NCBI GenBank assembly: GCA_023078555.1 | Contig: CM041197.1 | Coordinates: forward strand, 6,655,810-6,719,809 | Length of the DNA: 64,000 nucleotides | Reading direction: 5' to 3' | From: Ulva prolifera | Taxonomy: Eukaryota; Chlorophyta; Ulvophyceae; Ulvales; Ulvaceae | In this document: one piece after another, positions 55,218-64,000 of the stretch | How positions within the stretch are numbered: position 1 is the first letter of the stretch | How the letters are laid out: every line of letters starts with the position of its first letter | The notes under the pieces: generated by a model | Seen by the model: only the letters and a program-made list of their open reading frames with translations | The model's database searches: none | Told to the model about the DNA's origin: nothing | Made by a program: the position numbers and the translations under genes

Positions 55218-57103
55218 GTGTGTGACCTTTGCGCACGTCCGTTTACGAGCAACCGGCTTCCCTGTCACCTAGTAGTTGAAAAGTTCACAGGCGCTGTATA
55301 TGGCATGCATTTACTCAGCAAGAAGAGAATTCGACACATTGGATCAGAGCACTACTCTAGAAAACACTTATCACAAGACATAGGTGTGTGTGACCTTTGC
55401 GCACGTCCGTTAAGAGCAACATGCTTCCCTGTCACCTTGAAGTCGAAAAGTTCACAGGTGCTGAATATGTAATGTATTGGCTCATCGAGAAAAGATTTTC
55501 CACACGTAAAAGTTGAGTGCTTTACTACAACACACTTAACACAAGCCATAGGTGTGTGTGACCTTTGCGCACGTCCATTGACGAGCAACCGGCTTCCCTG
55601 TCACCTAGTAGTTGAAAAGTTCACAGGCGCTGTATATGGCATGCATTTACTCAGCGAGAAGAGAATTCGACACATTGGATCAGAGCACTACTCTAGAAAA
55701 CACTTATCACAAGACATAGGTGTGTGTGACCTTTGCGCACGTCCGTTAAGAGCAACATGCTTCCCTGTCACCTTGAAGTCGAAAAGTTCACAGGTGATGA
55801 ATATGTAATGTATTGGCTCATCTAGAAAGGTTTTTCCACACGTTGAAGTTGAATGCTTTACTACAACACACGCTACACATGACATTGGTGTGTGGGACCT
55901 TTGCGCACGTCCGTTAAAGCGCAACCGGCTTCCCTGTCACCTAAAAGTTGAAAAGTTCACAGGTGCTGAATATGTAATGTATTGGCTCATCGAGAAAAGT
56001 TTTTCCACACGTCGAAGTTGAGTGCTTTACTACAACACACTCTACACATGACATAGGTGTGTGTGACCTTTGCGCACGTCCGTTAAAGCGCAACCGGCTT
56101 CCATGTCACCTAGTAGTAGAAAAGTTCACAGGTGCTGAATATGTAATGTATTGGCTCATCGAGAAAAGATTTTCCACACGTCGAAGTTGAGTGCTTTACT
56201 ACAACACACTCTACACATGACATAGGTGTGTGTGACCTTTGCGCACGTCCGTTAAAGCGCAACCGGCTTCCATGTCACCTAGTAGTAGAAAAGTTCACAG
56301 GTGCTGAATATGTAATGTATTGGCTCATCGAGAAAAGATTTTCCACACGTCGAAGTTGAGTGCTTTACTACAACACACTTAACACAAGCCATAGGCGTGT
56401 GTGACCTTTGCGCACGTCCGTTGACGAGCAACCGGCTTCCCTGTCACCTAGTAGTTGAAAAGTTCACAGGCGCTGTATATGGCATGCATTTACTCAGCAA
56501 GAAGAGAATTCGACACATTGGATCAGAGCACTACTCTAGAAAACACTTATCACAAGACATAGGTGTGTGTGACCTTTGCGCACGTCCGTTAAGAGCAACA
56601 TGCTTCCCTGTCACCTTGAAGTCGAAAAGTTCACAGGTGCTGAATATGTAATGTATTGGCTCATCGAGAAAAGATTTTCCACACGTAAAAGTTGAGTGCT
56701 TTACTACAACACACTTAACACAAGCCATAGGTGTGTGTGACCTTTGCGCACGTCCATTGACGAGCAACCGGCTTCCCTGTCACCTAGTAGTTGAAAAGTT
56801 CACAGGCGCTGTATATGGCATGCATTTACTCAGCGAGAAGAGAATTCGACACATTGGATCAGAGCACTACTCTAGAAAACACTTATCACAAGACATAGGT
56901 GTGTGTGACCTTTGCGCACGTCCGTTAAGAGCAACATGCTTCCCTGTCACCTTGAAGTCGAAAAGTTCACAGGTGATGAATATGTAATGTATTGGCTCAT
57001 CTAGAAAGGTTTTTCCACACGTTGAAGTTGATTGCTTTACTACAACACACGCTACACATGACATTGGTGTGTGGGACCTTTGCGCACGTCCGTTAAAGCG
57101 CAA
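55218..57103 (+). repeat. 1179-bp (7-monomer) repeat, second copy cut by the transposon
   Basis: B-C-B-C tetramers start at 55218 and 56397, 1179 bp apart (three of 169 and four of 168), with A units carrying CCATGTCACCTAGTAGTAG between. The second copy ends at 57103 inside a type A-like unit, after TTAAAGCGCAA, where the transposon starts. Confidence 0.7.
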
Positions 57104-57120
57104 CACTACCAGCACTGAGT
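57104..57120 (+). repeat. Left terminal inverted repeat of the CACTA element
   Basis: CACTACCAGCACTGAGT starts directly after the satellite bases GCGCAA. The CACTA start is diagnostic for the family. The length of the inverted repeat cannot be measured without the other end, which should finish in TGCTGGTAGTG. Confidence 0.8.
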
Positions 57121-57121
57121 T

Positions 57122-57372
57122 GTCCTTATGCATGCCCTATCCGAGCATCACGGTGAGGCAGCCATATACTGTCCTTACAATCACCTTAAGGCCAACATAG
57201 TCCTTACAGTGGGGACCAGGCCGGCACAAGGATCTTAAGGACTCTCGGTTGTGTCCCTATGGTAAGGACTAAATCGGGCTTGGCTTTGGTCGTATGGAGC
57301 TGGTGTGTAAGGACACGGTAATGATCAACCCGGGACAGGCTGCGCATCTGACTGCTAGGCCAACACAAGGAT
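57122..57372. repeat. Subterminal repeats of the CACTA element
   Basis: GTCCTTA occurs at 57122, 57171 and 57200. Its reverse complement TAAGGAC occurs at 57236, 57263 and 57308: three forward followed by three inverted within 193 bp. A second motif of the type GGCC(AA/GG)CA occurs at 57190, 57219 and 57358; the last two share CACAAGGAT. In studied CACTA elements such arrays near the ends are binding sites for the element's DNA-binding protein. Here that function is inferred from position and arrangement. Confidence 0.75.
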
Positions 57373-57375
57373 ACA

Positions 57376-58540
57376 AATTGCCGTAGGATTCCAGCCGTGT
57401 TAACCGCATGAAACTACAAGTTGACCGTAAACGTTAATGATTGGTGTTATCGTATTGGTGAGTACAGCATGTGGTGGTGTTTGCTCAGCGTCCTGTGAAG
57501 CATTGACTCGATGATAATATCCATGCCTTCTGTTTTCAAGTTCTCCCGTGTGATAGAATTTGGCTGTGGTCAGACACAATGCTATGCCGATTTCCAGCTG
57601 CAATGCCAAGAAGCTATGCACACATGTGCGGAGCTGCAATAGGCACTTTTGCGCTTCCACTGCCTTGATTTGCTCACAAGAGACACTGTGTAATTGCTTT
57701 ATTCTATGAGGACTGCAAAAAGCTGATTCATTTTGTTGGTAGAATGCTAACAGTCCAACAGGGGCATGACAGCATTTCCTCGATGTACCTGGTCTACTGG
57801 ACTTCGTACAGAAAGTAACGTCGGCATGAGCAATAATGAAATACGTATATTACAGTGCGATCTGCGCTTTGTTGTACAGAGGGATGATGCATTTATTACG
57901 TCCTGGCAAACCGAGTCCGCAGGGACCACTCGAACTCAGCTTCGCGAAACGGAATTCAGGCTCGGCAATGTACACACTGCGCGGATCTCAATCCAATGGC
58001 TACATCACTGCAGATCGAGTCGTCAAACCCGCGTACCTAGTGGTGTGTTTCCGCGTGAGGTGTGCTTGCCATACCCGAACGCCTCCTACAGTACGAGTAC
58101 TGCTCATCGATCACATAATGATTCAGCTGTGGTCTTATAAAATTCACCAAGCAAGGTCGAGTTCATGGACCTGCCTACTTTCACTTACAAAAGTAGGTGT
58201 GACAATTCGCTGCTGTTTTCTGATCGCTGCGTGAACATGGCCGCAACGTGGCTTCAGTTGCGGCATGCGTGAGCGCAGACATTTTTTTTTTCCTGACGAA
58301 CGTCTTTCAATGAAGCTATCCATAACATGTACGATACAGGTGCCCTTCTTTATTGTAATAGGACACTACAGCGTGCTCGTTTACACTTGTTCACGAGTCC
58401 TTGCACACTGACAGCCTGGGTACGAGACTATAACGGGGCTACCTGCTGTGTCGTAGTTGTACCCCTTATTCATGCCCCAAGGGAGTCTTTTTTGGCGTGA
58501 ACCTAAAGGTGACGTGTGTCTCGATGTGTGTACATGTGGG
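57376..58540. other. Non-coding stretch between subterminal repeats and promoter
   Basis: No recognisable gene is seen. Overlapping open frames at 57766-58140 and 57836-58234 (+) and 57400-57660 (-) have no motif I know, and the two plus-strand frames share the same DNA, so they are most likely chance. A run of T lies near 58281-58290. An upstream exon of the transposase or a short second element gene cannot be excluded. Confidence 0.5.
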
Positions 58541-58573
58541 GTGCGCGTCTACAGCTATGCTGTAGACGCGCAC
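58541..58573. promoter_or_regulatory. Perfect 15-bp-arm palindrome upstream of the TATA box
   Basis: GTGCGCGTCTACAGC (58541-58555), a TAT spacer, and GCTGTAGACGCGCAC (58559-58573) are exact inverted copies. The centre lies about 45 bp before the TATA run and 73 bp before the likely start of transcription. It could be a dimeric protein-binding site, such as a self-regulation site for the transposase, or a cruciform or hairpin. The function is unknown. Confidence 0.75.
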
Positions 58574-58600
58574 ACGCCGGCCTTTGTCCACGGGAGGTAG

Positions 58601-58633
58601 TATATATATACAACTGGGTGGACATACTCAGTC
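58601..58633 (+). promoter_or_regulatory. TATA box and initiator of the transposase gene
   Basis: TATATATATA lies at 58601-58610. TCAGTC, a classical initiator match, lies at 58628-58633, which puts the A at 58630 about 29 bp after the first T of the TATA run, the usual distance. The transposase ATG follows 224 bases later. The assignment rests on sequence and spacing only. Confidence 0.65.
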
Positions 58634-58686
58634 AACTTCAACAACGCACACCCTCTTTACACTTGCAGTGAGCGACGACGTTGTAC

Positions 58687-58796
58687 ATGTGGCAGACAAG
58701 CCTCGCGAGTATGGCATCGGGACGACGTTTGAGACCTCCACATCGGAAGCAAGCTAAGATGACAGTTGTTAGGACATGAGCGTTCGCAGCAAGTAG
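58687..58796 (+). other. Upstream open reading frames in the transposase leader
   Basis: If transcription starts near 58630, the leader holds an upstream ORF of 30 codons (58687-58779), one of 6 codons (58776-58796), and a third ATG at 58805 whose frame overlaps the start of the transposase. Such ATGs usually lower translation of the main frame. Alternatively part of the leader is removed by splicing. No conserved peptide is recognised. Confidence 0.4.
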
Positions 58797-58853
58797 GTTG
58801 AGCCATGACTGACGATTGTGAGGAGGAGTACTCCGGGCACTGCATAGTCTTCC

Positions 58854-61800
58854 ATGGAGCGAGAGGCTGCAGTGACAGCTGCGCTGGGGTTGCCTGCTTT
58901 CGATGCAAGGGAACTTCAGGGTACTTGGAAACTTGTGTGCAAGTTTTGTGAAGAGACAAGAGCGAATTGCGCCCCTGGTACATCGAACCGGGTCAACAGA
59001 GGAATTGTCGCAAGCACCAAGGCAGCGAAGCGTCATCTAGCTTCTTGCCATCGCACCAGTGGCAATCCGGAACGGAATTGTTCCCACGACGATCAAGCAC
59101 TTTCAGGACAGCAGCATAGAAGAGGACCAGCCCCTCCAAATTCTGTAGGTTGTGCGGTTGTGGTTGATAGCCAAGCCCACGTTGCGATTGGGTCCGAACC
59201 CGGGGGCGTGCTACTTCAAGTTGACCAAAATGCATATGCCAGAGAGCCATCAGGCGGTAACGGCTCAAGCGCCCCGACAACAGGTTCGTCTGCGCATGCC
59301 CAATCTAACAGTGTCGCAGCTTCAGACAGTGCCGGGCCTGCTCCAAAATCTCCAGCCTCGCAATCGATTGACAGTATCGCAGCTACCGTCGATTCCCAAC
59401 CAAGCTATGCTTATTCTACTAGCGAGGATGAACGAGTTAGAGATGATGCTGGCAAGGCAGACGAAGGTTCAATTGATGGACCCATTGCTAGTGATGGTGA
59501 GGGGGCGTTCTGTTCCGGTGTTCCACAGTACGGGCTGGAGTCCGACACTGAATCCCAAGGCGATTACAGCGATGACAGTGACAGCCGCCTCGGGCCTCTG
59601 CCAAGAATGCCGCGCAAGCAGTCAGGCGCGTGGCTCAGGTCAAGACGGCTAGAACCTCTTGCCACCAACCACGAGAGGTCCGTGCTACAAGCCGCCTACA
59701 ATCAGGTCGAGATTAAGAAGCATGGAGCCAGCAACACTGTTCTAGAGATGATCGCGGAAGACAATTACCGTCTGCTATCTGGTTTCAAGGGAGAACATAA
59801 ACCACATGAGATTCTCTTGCCCCACTCCATGCACATGGTGAAACAAGTGCTAGGCACAGAGGACGCGGCCAAGTATGAATTCGGGTGGTGCAGCGAGTGC
59901 GCCATGCGCTTTGAAGTTGATCCCGACAAGGCCACCAAGACCAGGGAGCAGTTGCTGCAAGAGACTTGTCCACGATGCGGCTATCACAAGTATGAGGTAT
60001 GTCCTCTGATCTTATTAATAAGAACATCTTGTTTACATTGTTGACATGATTATGAGTGTATCCACCAGAGTCACATCTTTATGTGCCTTGTGTTGATGTG
60101 CCTTGTACATTATCCTATTATGGTGTCCCGCGGCGAATTCGAATTTCATCCTATGTGCATATGCAACAGCTGCGCATTTTTGCTCCCATACATAATTTGT
60201 TTTCTATTGGTCCAGGCTGCGTCAGCAAGAACCGTAAAGTTCAACCGAAGAGGATGGGATTTCACAATGGAGGCCGTAATTAAGTGGTTTCACGAGGACG
60301 AAGCTTTTCGTGAGGCAGTGCTTGCGGCCCATCCTTTGGACTTCACTGATGCCGATGGCGTGGCCGGGTCCCTGTACCTCAATATGCTCAACGAGGATTG
60401 CAAAAATGTTCTCTCGAAGCGTACCGATGCTTTTGGTGCAGGAATTTATGGCATGGGTGTGATCATGTTCGAACCTATGCCACACTGTGGGTGTCAAACC
60501 GCGTGGGGCACAATGATGCAGTACTTCAATGCGTTGGCACCGATTGCTAGTTGCATGCCCTCAATCCATATCTCTACCATGTACTCGACATGTGGTCGAA
60601 CCACGTATCGTCTTAACACCACTGAGTACCGGTAATGCTAGCGTTGCCTCACCTATTCTACGCATGTGCAGGAGCTGATGGTGGCAACATCTTCAAGCTA
60701 AGAATTGGCAGTACTACCATTGTCGGCGTGAGACGCTACGATCTACATGTCGCAAAAAATGCCAGCTGCCTATCATGGCAGCCTCTCATCATTCTGGAAG
60801 GTCCTACGGAGCCGTCTCAATTGGAAGACATTTTGAAGCCAACTGTGGACTTCTTTGTCAACCACGACCCAGGTACATCCTCTTATCGAGGATGCCCCAA
60901 TATCCAATATCTTATACACACAGTTTTCAGTCGGTAGTAGCTGAGTGACCAATGTGTTGAAAAGGGGGTCAATTGACTTCGTGGATCCTGCCATGCGCAG
61001 GTCGGGAGGGCACAGAACCGTTTGAATTCACAATTTTCCCAGGAGGAAGGGAGATGCGCATACAACACTGGCCTGTGCTTGCTTTCGTGGAAGGAGACCT
61101 AATGATGATGTATAAACTCATGTTGACGCTGCCACACAGTGCAGTTGAGGCTTGCCCACGTTGCGCTCTTCAGGGGAAGTCCATCAAGAATGCCATGAGG
61201 TGAGGTTCAGCGGTGACGTGGCCGTGCAAACTTGTATGCCACCTGTGCAGATCCTGGCTATACACTAGTTGCCACACCAACCAGTGCACCTCAAGAGTGC
61301 ATTTTTGGAGGATCCTAGGCACACAGTGATGTGACATGTGCTTGTAGGTTTCCGTACGAGACGAATGTACCTCGAAAAATGCCCGCCACTAAAGATGCAA
61401 AGCGGATCCCGGACATTCACAAGAGGGACCACGTAGCTCGTCAGCTGGGTGTCCCCGCTGGGTACGCAGGGGAGGATCCGCCGGTCTCACGCTCACAACT
61501 ACCACCATGCCATGCAGAGTCTTTGCGGAACGGTGCCCGTCTCACCGATGATGAAGCTGATTGGGACGACACCGAAGAGTTAAAGTACACTGCGTACGAG
61601 ATGCATGAACGCGCGCAAAGTGTGCAAGATCAGTGGGACAAGTCCCTGAGGAATTTGTCGCCGCCTCTGCACCAACAAGATCCTGAAGCTCGCAAAAAGT
61701 CTTGGAAGAAGCTCAAGAGTGATGCAGAAAAGGTTCAAACGGAGACTGGCCTACGTGGGATGCCAGGGTATAGCAGGCTCAGTTACTTCAGGTGCGTGCG

Positions 61801-63649
61801 TGAATCACTGGAAGCCATGAGTGTCGGAAGACACCCATCATGATCAAGGACACGCGTACGTCTTGTAGGTATGAACATTTTTTCCACTTTGCGTTGGCGC
61901 ATCTACTGTTGTACGGCATCGTCCGGGATTTCTGGAATGTGTGGCTTCGCCCAGAAGACCCAAAACCAAAGGCTGATGGATCCAAACCAAAACGAAGAAA
62001 GAAACATCGACTCCACGGAAACAAGTACGTTCTTCCTAAGTACATCCGGGAGGTCATCAAGAGACGGGCAGCCAAGATGCACTGGACAGCACAAATGAAG
62101 AAGCGCAGCGCTGATGTACTCGGGTATGATGACAACACCGTTTCTCTAGGGCGTGCATAGTGACGAATCACCACCGGTGTCACCCTAGTGCGTCTATTTG
62201 ACTTGGATTTTGCGCTGCAGGAGTAGGTCTACTTGGACAATGGAGGAGTACATGACCTTCGTAGAAACGTGCTCGCCATTCCTCCTATTCGAGCTTCCCT
62301 GGAAGGATGAAGATTCTGCGGTGAAAGAAATGTTTGAACTTCAGTGGGGCAGCCTTCGCCGGGCGGTAATGTTTTGCCTACGCCAGCAGCATACAGAGCA
62401 CCATACTCTCAAGCGTCTGGCCCAAGCCCGAGAGGACTTTGAGACATACGCCTTTGCTGCCCAGCAGGTGTGGTGTTGCCGTTGTCCGTGAAGAGAGAGA
62501 GATTTGTTCCTCATGTATACATATACATGAGATGTACTGGCCGATGCACTGCAGGCTTTTCATGGCTTGGTGTTGACGACCGCCAAACTACATCATTCAG
62601 TGGTGCATGTCATCGACCAGCTCTGTTGTCAAGGTCCCGGATCTCTGTACACCGAGTATTGGATTGAACGCATGATCTGGTATCTGAAGTTGCACTTGAA
62701 AGATCGAGTCAAGGATAATGGTGAAGTTACGTTTGTGAACGACCATTTGCTCATGGTCTCTGCTCAGTCATGCCGGTGCATGTACCCAGAACACTGTTTG
62801 ACAATTGAGGAGAGGCGTGAGAAGCCATCTGCCGTGGCCTTCCCCGAGTATGATGTCTCTTCTGAAGACGTCTTGTTATTAGGCCCCTCGAACAAAAGAG
62901 GCCTGACCGAAGAGCAGGAGCTATGTGTCATTCAACAGCTTCCAGGGTTACTTAGAGTGGAAGGCGAATCTCGCAAATGGTACAGAGACCGCGGGTGGCC
63001 TGCGATTCATGACTTCGTTATGCATCGGATGCACAAGAAGAACAGATTCATGCTTGATAAGTATATGCAGGCCTCGCTTCCGTCGATGGATGTGGTCACT
63101 TGCAATGATGATTGCAGGCATGTAGTCACGGACAACAGATGGGTGTTTGTGGGGTACACGTATGATGATAATACCGAATGCCCTTGTGTAGCTCAGGTGC
63201 AAGCGTTTGTCCGTGTGCGGACCAGTAACGGGGCTTCCAAAGCGTTTGATCCCCGAGGGTGTGTCCACAGAGAAGAGGTGGACCAATACATTGTCCCGTC
63301 CGACATTCCGGGGAAGTCTATCCCCGCCCAGCCTCTTCGTATGGCAATTTGCAAGCTATGGGCAGCTGATATCCTAGATTGCGATGCCATTGGCAGCCCC
63401 GATCGTCAGCCTGGTAGCGTCCCAGACTTACTGAAGGTGCATCACATGGGTGACACCGAAGCCAACCAACTACCGCCATCTGCGCGGCGCCGGAGTGGTA
63501 CAAGATGCTACTTTGGATTGAATCTAGTTAATTTATCTGAAGTGTGGAGCCAGCTGGTTCCGTCTCAAACTTTTCAAAATGATCTAGCCAGAGGTGGAAC
63601 TCGAGAAAGTCAAGTCTTCATGACTTGTTCAAAGTTATCAGGAAAGTAA
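58854..63649 (+). CDS. CACTA transposase (BED-like finger + Tnp2-like core + DUF4218-like region), 8 exons
   Basis: The predicted exons are 58854-59996, 60216-60456, 60672-60872, 61001-61199, 61348-61791, 61869-62123, 62221-62467 and 62555-63649. All seven introns are GT-AG and keep the frame, giving about 1274 residues. The enzyme should cut the element's ends and move it by DDE chemistry in the nucleus. A BED-like zinc finger comes first (C29, C32, H61, H66), then a Ser/Gly/acidic low-complexity stretch (about 70-260) and a zinc ribbon (C346, C349, C372, C375). The Tnp2-like core has ADGGNIFK (D464), LEGPTEPSQLEDILKPTVDF (about 503-522) and EGDLMMMYK (D561) followed by ACPRC. HLLLYGIVRDFW (about 754) resembles the family's conserved His region. 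The C-terminal part has GPGSLYTEYWIERMIWYLK (E948), like DUF4218. An in-frame TAG at 58845 supports the ATG. D464 and D561 are the likely catalytic Asp residues; the third acidic residue is uncertain. The intron 2 donor could also be 60436, and the 3' end may be spliced further. Confidence 0.85.
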
Positions 63650-64000
63650 TAACCACAGTTTGTAATTTAGAGTTTCTATTCGTACTGATCTCGGCTGTAT
63701 GGGCCATTGCTTCCGTCGCCACATGGTGTACTATGCTTTTGCACATGCGCATTCAAACATCGGCAGTGGATGGATGGATCCTCGATCTGTCTTTTGCAGA
63801 AACGAGTCACGTTGAAATGTGCATGGGAATTGGGGTTGCCTGTGTGCGGTGCACCATGGTGGCCCCGCAGTTTGAAGCGGCCTACCGGTCATCCAAGCTG
63901 AGAGCCACAGGCCAGCTACACCTGTGACATGAACTTTCAGGTGCACCCCAGCTGACCTCAATTCCCACACTATTCGTGAGTTGGTATCAAGCTGTGATGG
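63650..64000. other. Downstream of the transposase stop; no gene assigned
   Basis: A frame open to 63927 on the plus strand has no ATG near its beginning and shows a hydrophobic run (LFVLISAVWAIASVA) that I do not recognise. Two good splice acceptors, CTGTCTTTTGCAG (ending 63799) and GAACTTTCAG (ending 63940), lie here. This may therefore be an intron before a further transposase exon, or part of a second element gene. No right terminal repeat or return to satellite is seen. Confidence 0.4.

Larger units (their letters stand above)
1..57103 (+). repeat. 168/169-bp satellite array (about 339 monomers, head to tail)
   Basis: The whole stretch is a tandem repeat with a unit of 168 or 169 bp. 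Each unit carries a near-invariant box (GTGTGACCTTTGCGCACGT), then CGGCTTCCCTGTCACC, AAAAGTTCACAGG, and in most units TGTAATGTATTGGCTC, TTTTCCACACGT and GTGCTTTACTACAACAC. I see no inverted monomer and no unrelated insertion until 57104. Type A units are 169 bp; types B and C are 168 bp. B begins CATTGACGAGCAACC or CGTTGACGAGCAACC and has a divergent second half (ATGCATTTACTCAGCGAG, AATTCGACACATTGGATC). C begins TTAAGAGCAACATG and usually carries CTCATCTAGAAAGG. The array runs off the left edge of the window. Nucleosome-like unit length plus higher-order structure is typical of centromeric or pericentromeric satellites; that role is inferred. The overlapping open frames on both strands are by-products of the 3-divisible unit length, not genes. 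Confidence 0.97.
36181..57103 (+). repeat. Right satellite domain, B-C dimer rich
   Basis: B-C dimers of 336 bp (for example 37021-37356 and 45109-45444) alternate with runs of type A monomers. B units carry CACTACTCTAG, often with the variant CTCAGCAAGAAG. C units often end with ACATTGGTGTGTGGGACC followed by CTTCCCTCTCACC. No hybrid B/A monomer is seen after 36.2 kb. The domain ends at 57103, where the transposon begins in mid-monomer. Confidence 0.8.
57104..64000 (+). mobile_element. CACTA (EnSpm/CMC) DNA transposon, left part, inserted in the satellite
   Basis: The satellite stops in mid-monomer and the next bases are CACTACCAGCA, the terminal signature of CACTA elements. Inside lie subterminal repeats, a promoter and a Tnp2-like transposase gene reading away from the end, which is the normal CACTA layout. 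CACTA elements make 3-bp target duplications, so the CAA at 57101-57103 is the expected left copy. The right end is not in the window, so the element is longer than 6.9 kb, a usual size for autonomous members. The transposase frame looks uninterrupted. Interpreting 57104 as the element end rests on the exact match at the break. The alternative, that the array simply ends beside an older element, is less likely because the break coincides with CACTA to the base. Confidence 0.88.

Noticed and set aside
1-57103. Possible CRISPR array or prokaryotic repeat
   Set aside because: There is no spacer structure. The whole 168/169-bp unit is repeated, and the flank is a eukaryotic intron-containing transposase.
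223-57133. Dozens of 73-121-codon open frames on both strands across the array, with CXXC-like peptides such as GVCDLCARPL and NGRAQRSHTPMSC
   Set aside because: They are translations of the 168-bp unit, which is divisible by three, in overlapping sense and antisense frames. Many begin at GTG or TTG, they break whenever a 169-bp unit intervenes, and variation between units shows no codon-like pattern.
57766-58234. Two overlapping plus-strand frames of 124 and 132 codons
   Set aside because: They occupy the same DNA in different frames, have no recognisable motif, and lie in the upstream region of the element. They are most likely chance.
58638-59280. Minus-strand frames opposite transposase exon 1
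   Set aside because: They are antisense shadows of the exon that encodes the BED-like finger and have no domain of their own.
59152-59652. A 166-codon frame overlapping exon 1
   Set aside because: It is a shifted reading of the low-complexity Ser/Gln-rich part of exon 1 with no independent support.
60081-60215. Extending exon 2 upstream to the open frame start at 60081
   Set aside because: The GAG/GTATGT donor at 59996 and the TTGGTCCAG acceptor at 60215 give an in-frame join. The 60081-60215 translation is hydrophobic and unlike the rest of the protein.
63731-63970. Minus-strand 79-codon frame near the right edge
   Set aside because: It is short, has no recognised motif, and overlaps an equally unsupported plus-strand frame.

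Overview
The window is eukaryotic DNA with two parts. Positions 1-57103 are one uninterrupted head-to-tail satellite array. Positions 57104-64000 are the left part of a CACTA (EnSpm/CMC-type) DNA transposon inserted into that array. The lineage cannot be fixed from this sequence. The transposase has spliceosomal introns of 77-219 bp with GT-AG borders and a metazoan/plant-like TATA promoter. Tnp2-type CACTA transposases are known from plants, algae, fungi and some animals.

Satellite (1-57103). The repeat unit is 168 or 169 bp, close to a nucleosome repeat, and about 339 units are present, all in the same orientation. Three monomer types are recognisable: A (169 bp), B (168 bp, with a strongly divergent second half) and C (168 bp). 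They are arranged in higher-order repeats (HORs) whose periods are exact sums of 168s and 169s. Three domains can be drawn: a heterogeneous left domain (about 1-10350); a middle domain (about 10350-36180) marked by a hybrid B/A monomer and built on an 8-mer of 1349 bp; and a right domain (about 36180-57103) with 23-, 6-, 5-, 12- and 7-monomer repeats. Several very recent block duplications carry private variants, including an apparently perfect 3540-bp tandem duplication. The many short open frames in the array, on both strands, come from the 168 = 3 x 56 periodicity and are not genes. A centromeric or heterochromatic satellite is the natural interpretation, but centromere identity is an inference.

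Transposon (57104 to beyond 64000). The satellite breaks off in mid-monomer exactly at CACTACCAGCA, the terminal signature of CACTA elements. About 270 bp of subterminal repeats follow (GTCCTTA in both orientations). Next come about 1.2 kb without a recognisable gene, a perfect 15-bp-arm palindrome, a TATA box with a matching initiator, and an eight-exon transposase gene (58854-63649). The gene predicts about 1274 residues: a BED-like zinc finger, a low-complexity acidic/Ser region, a CXXC zinc ribbon, a Tnp2-like catalytic core and a DUF4218-like C-terminal part. All seven introns preserve the reading frame and no inactivating lesion is visible, so the copy looks recent and possibly autonomous. 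The right end of the element lies outside the window.
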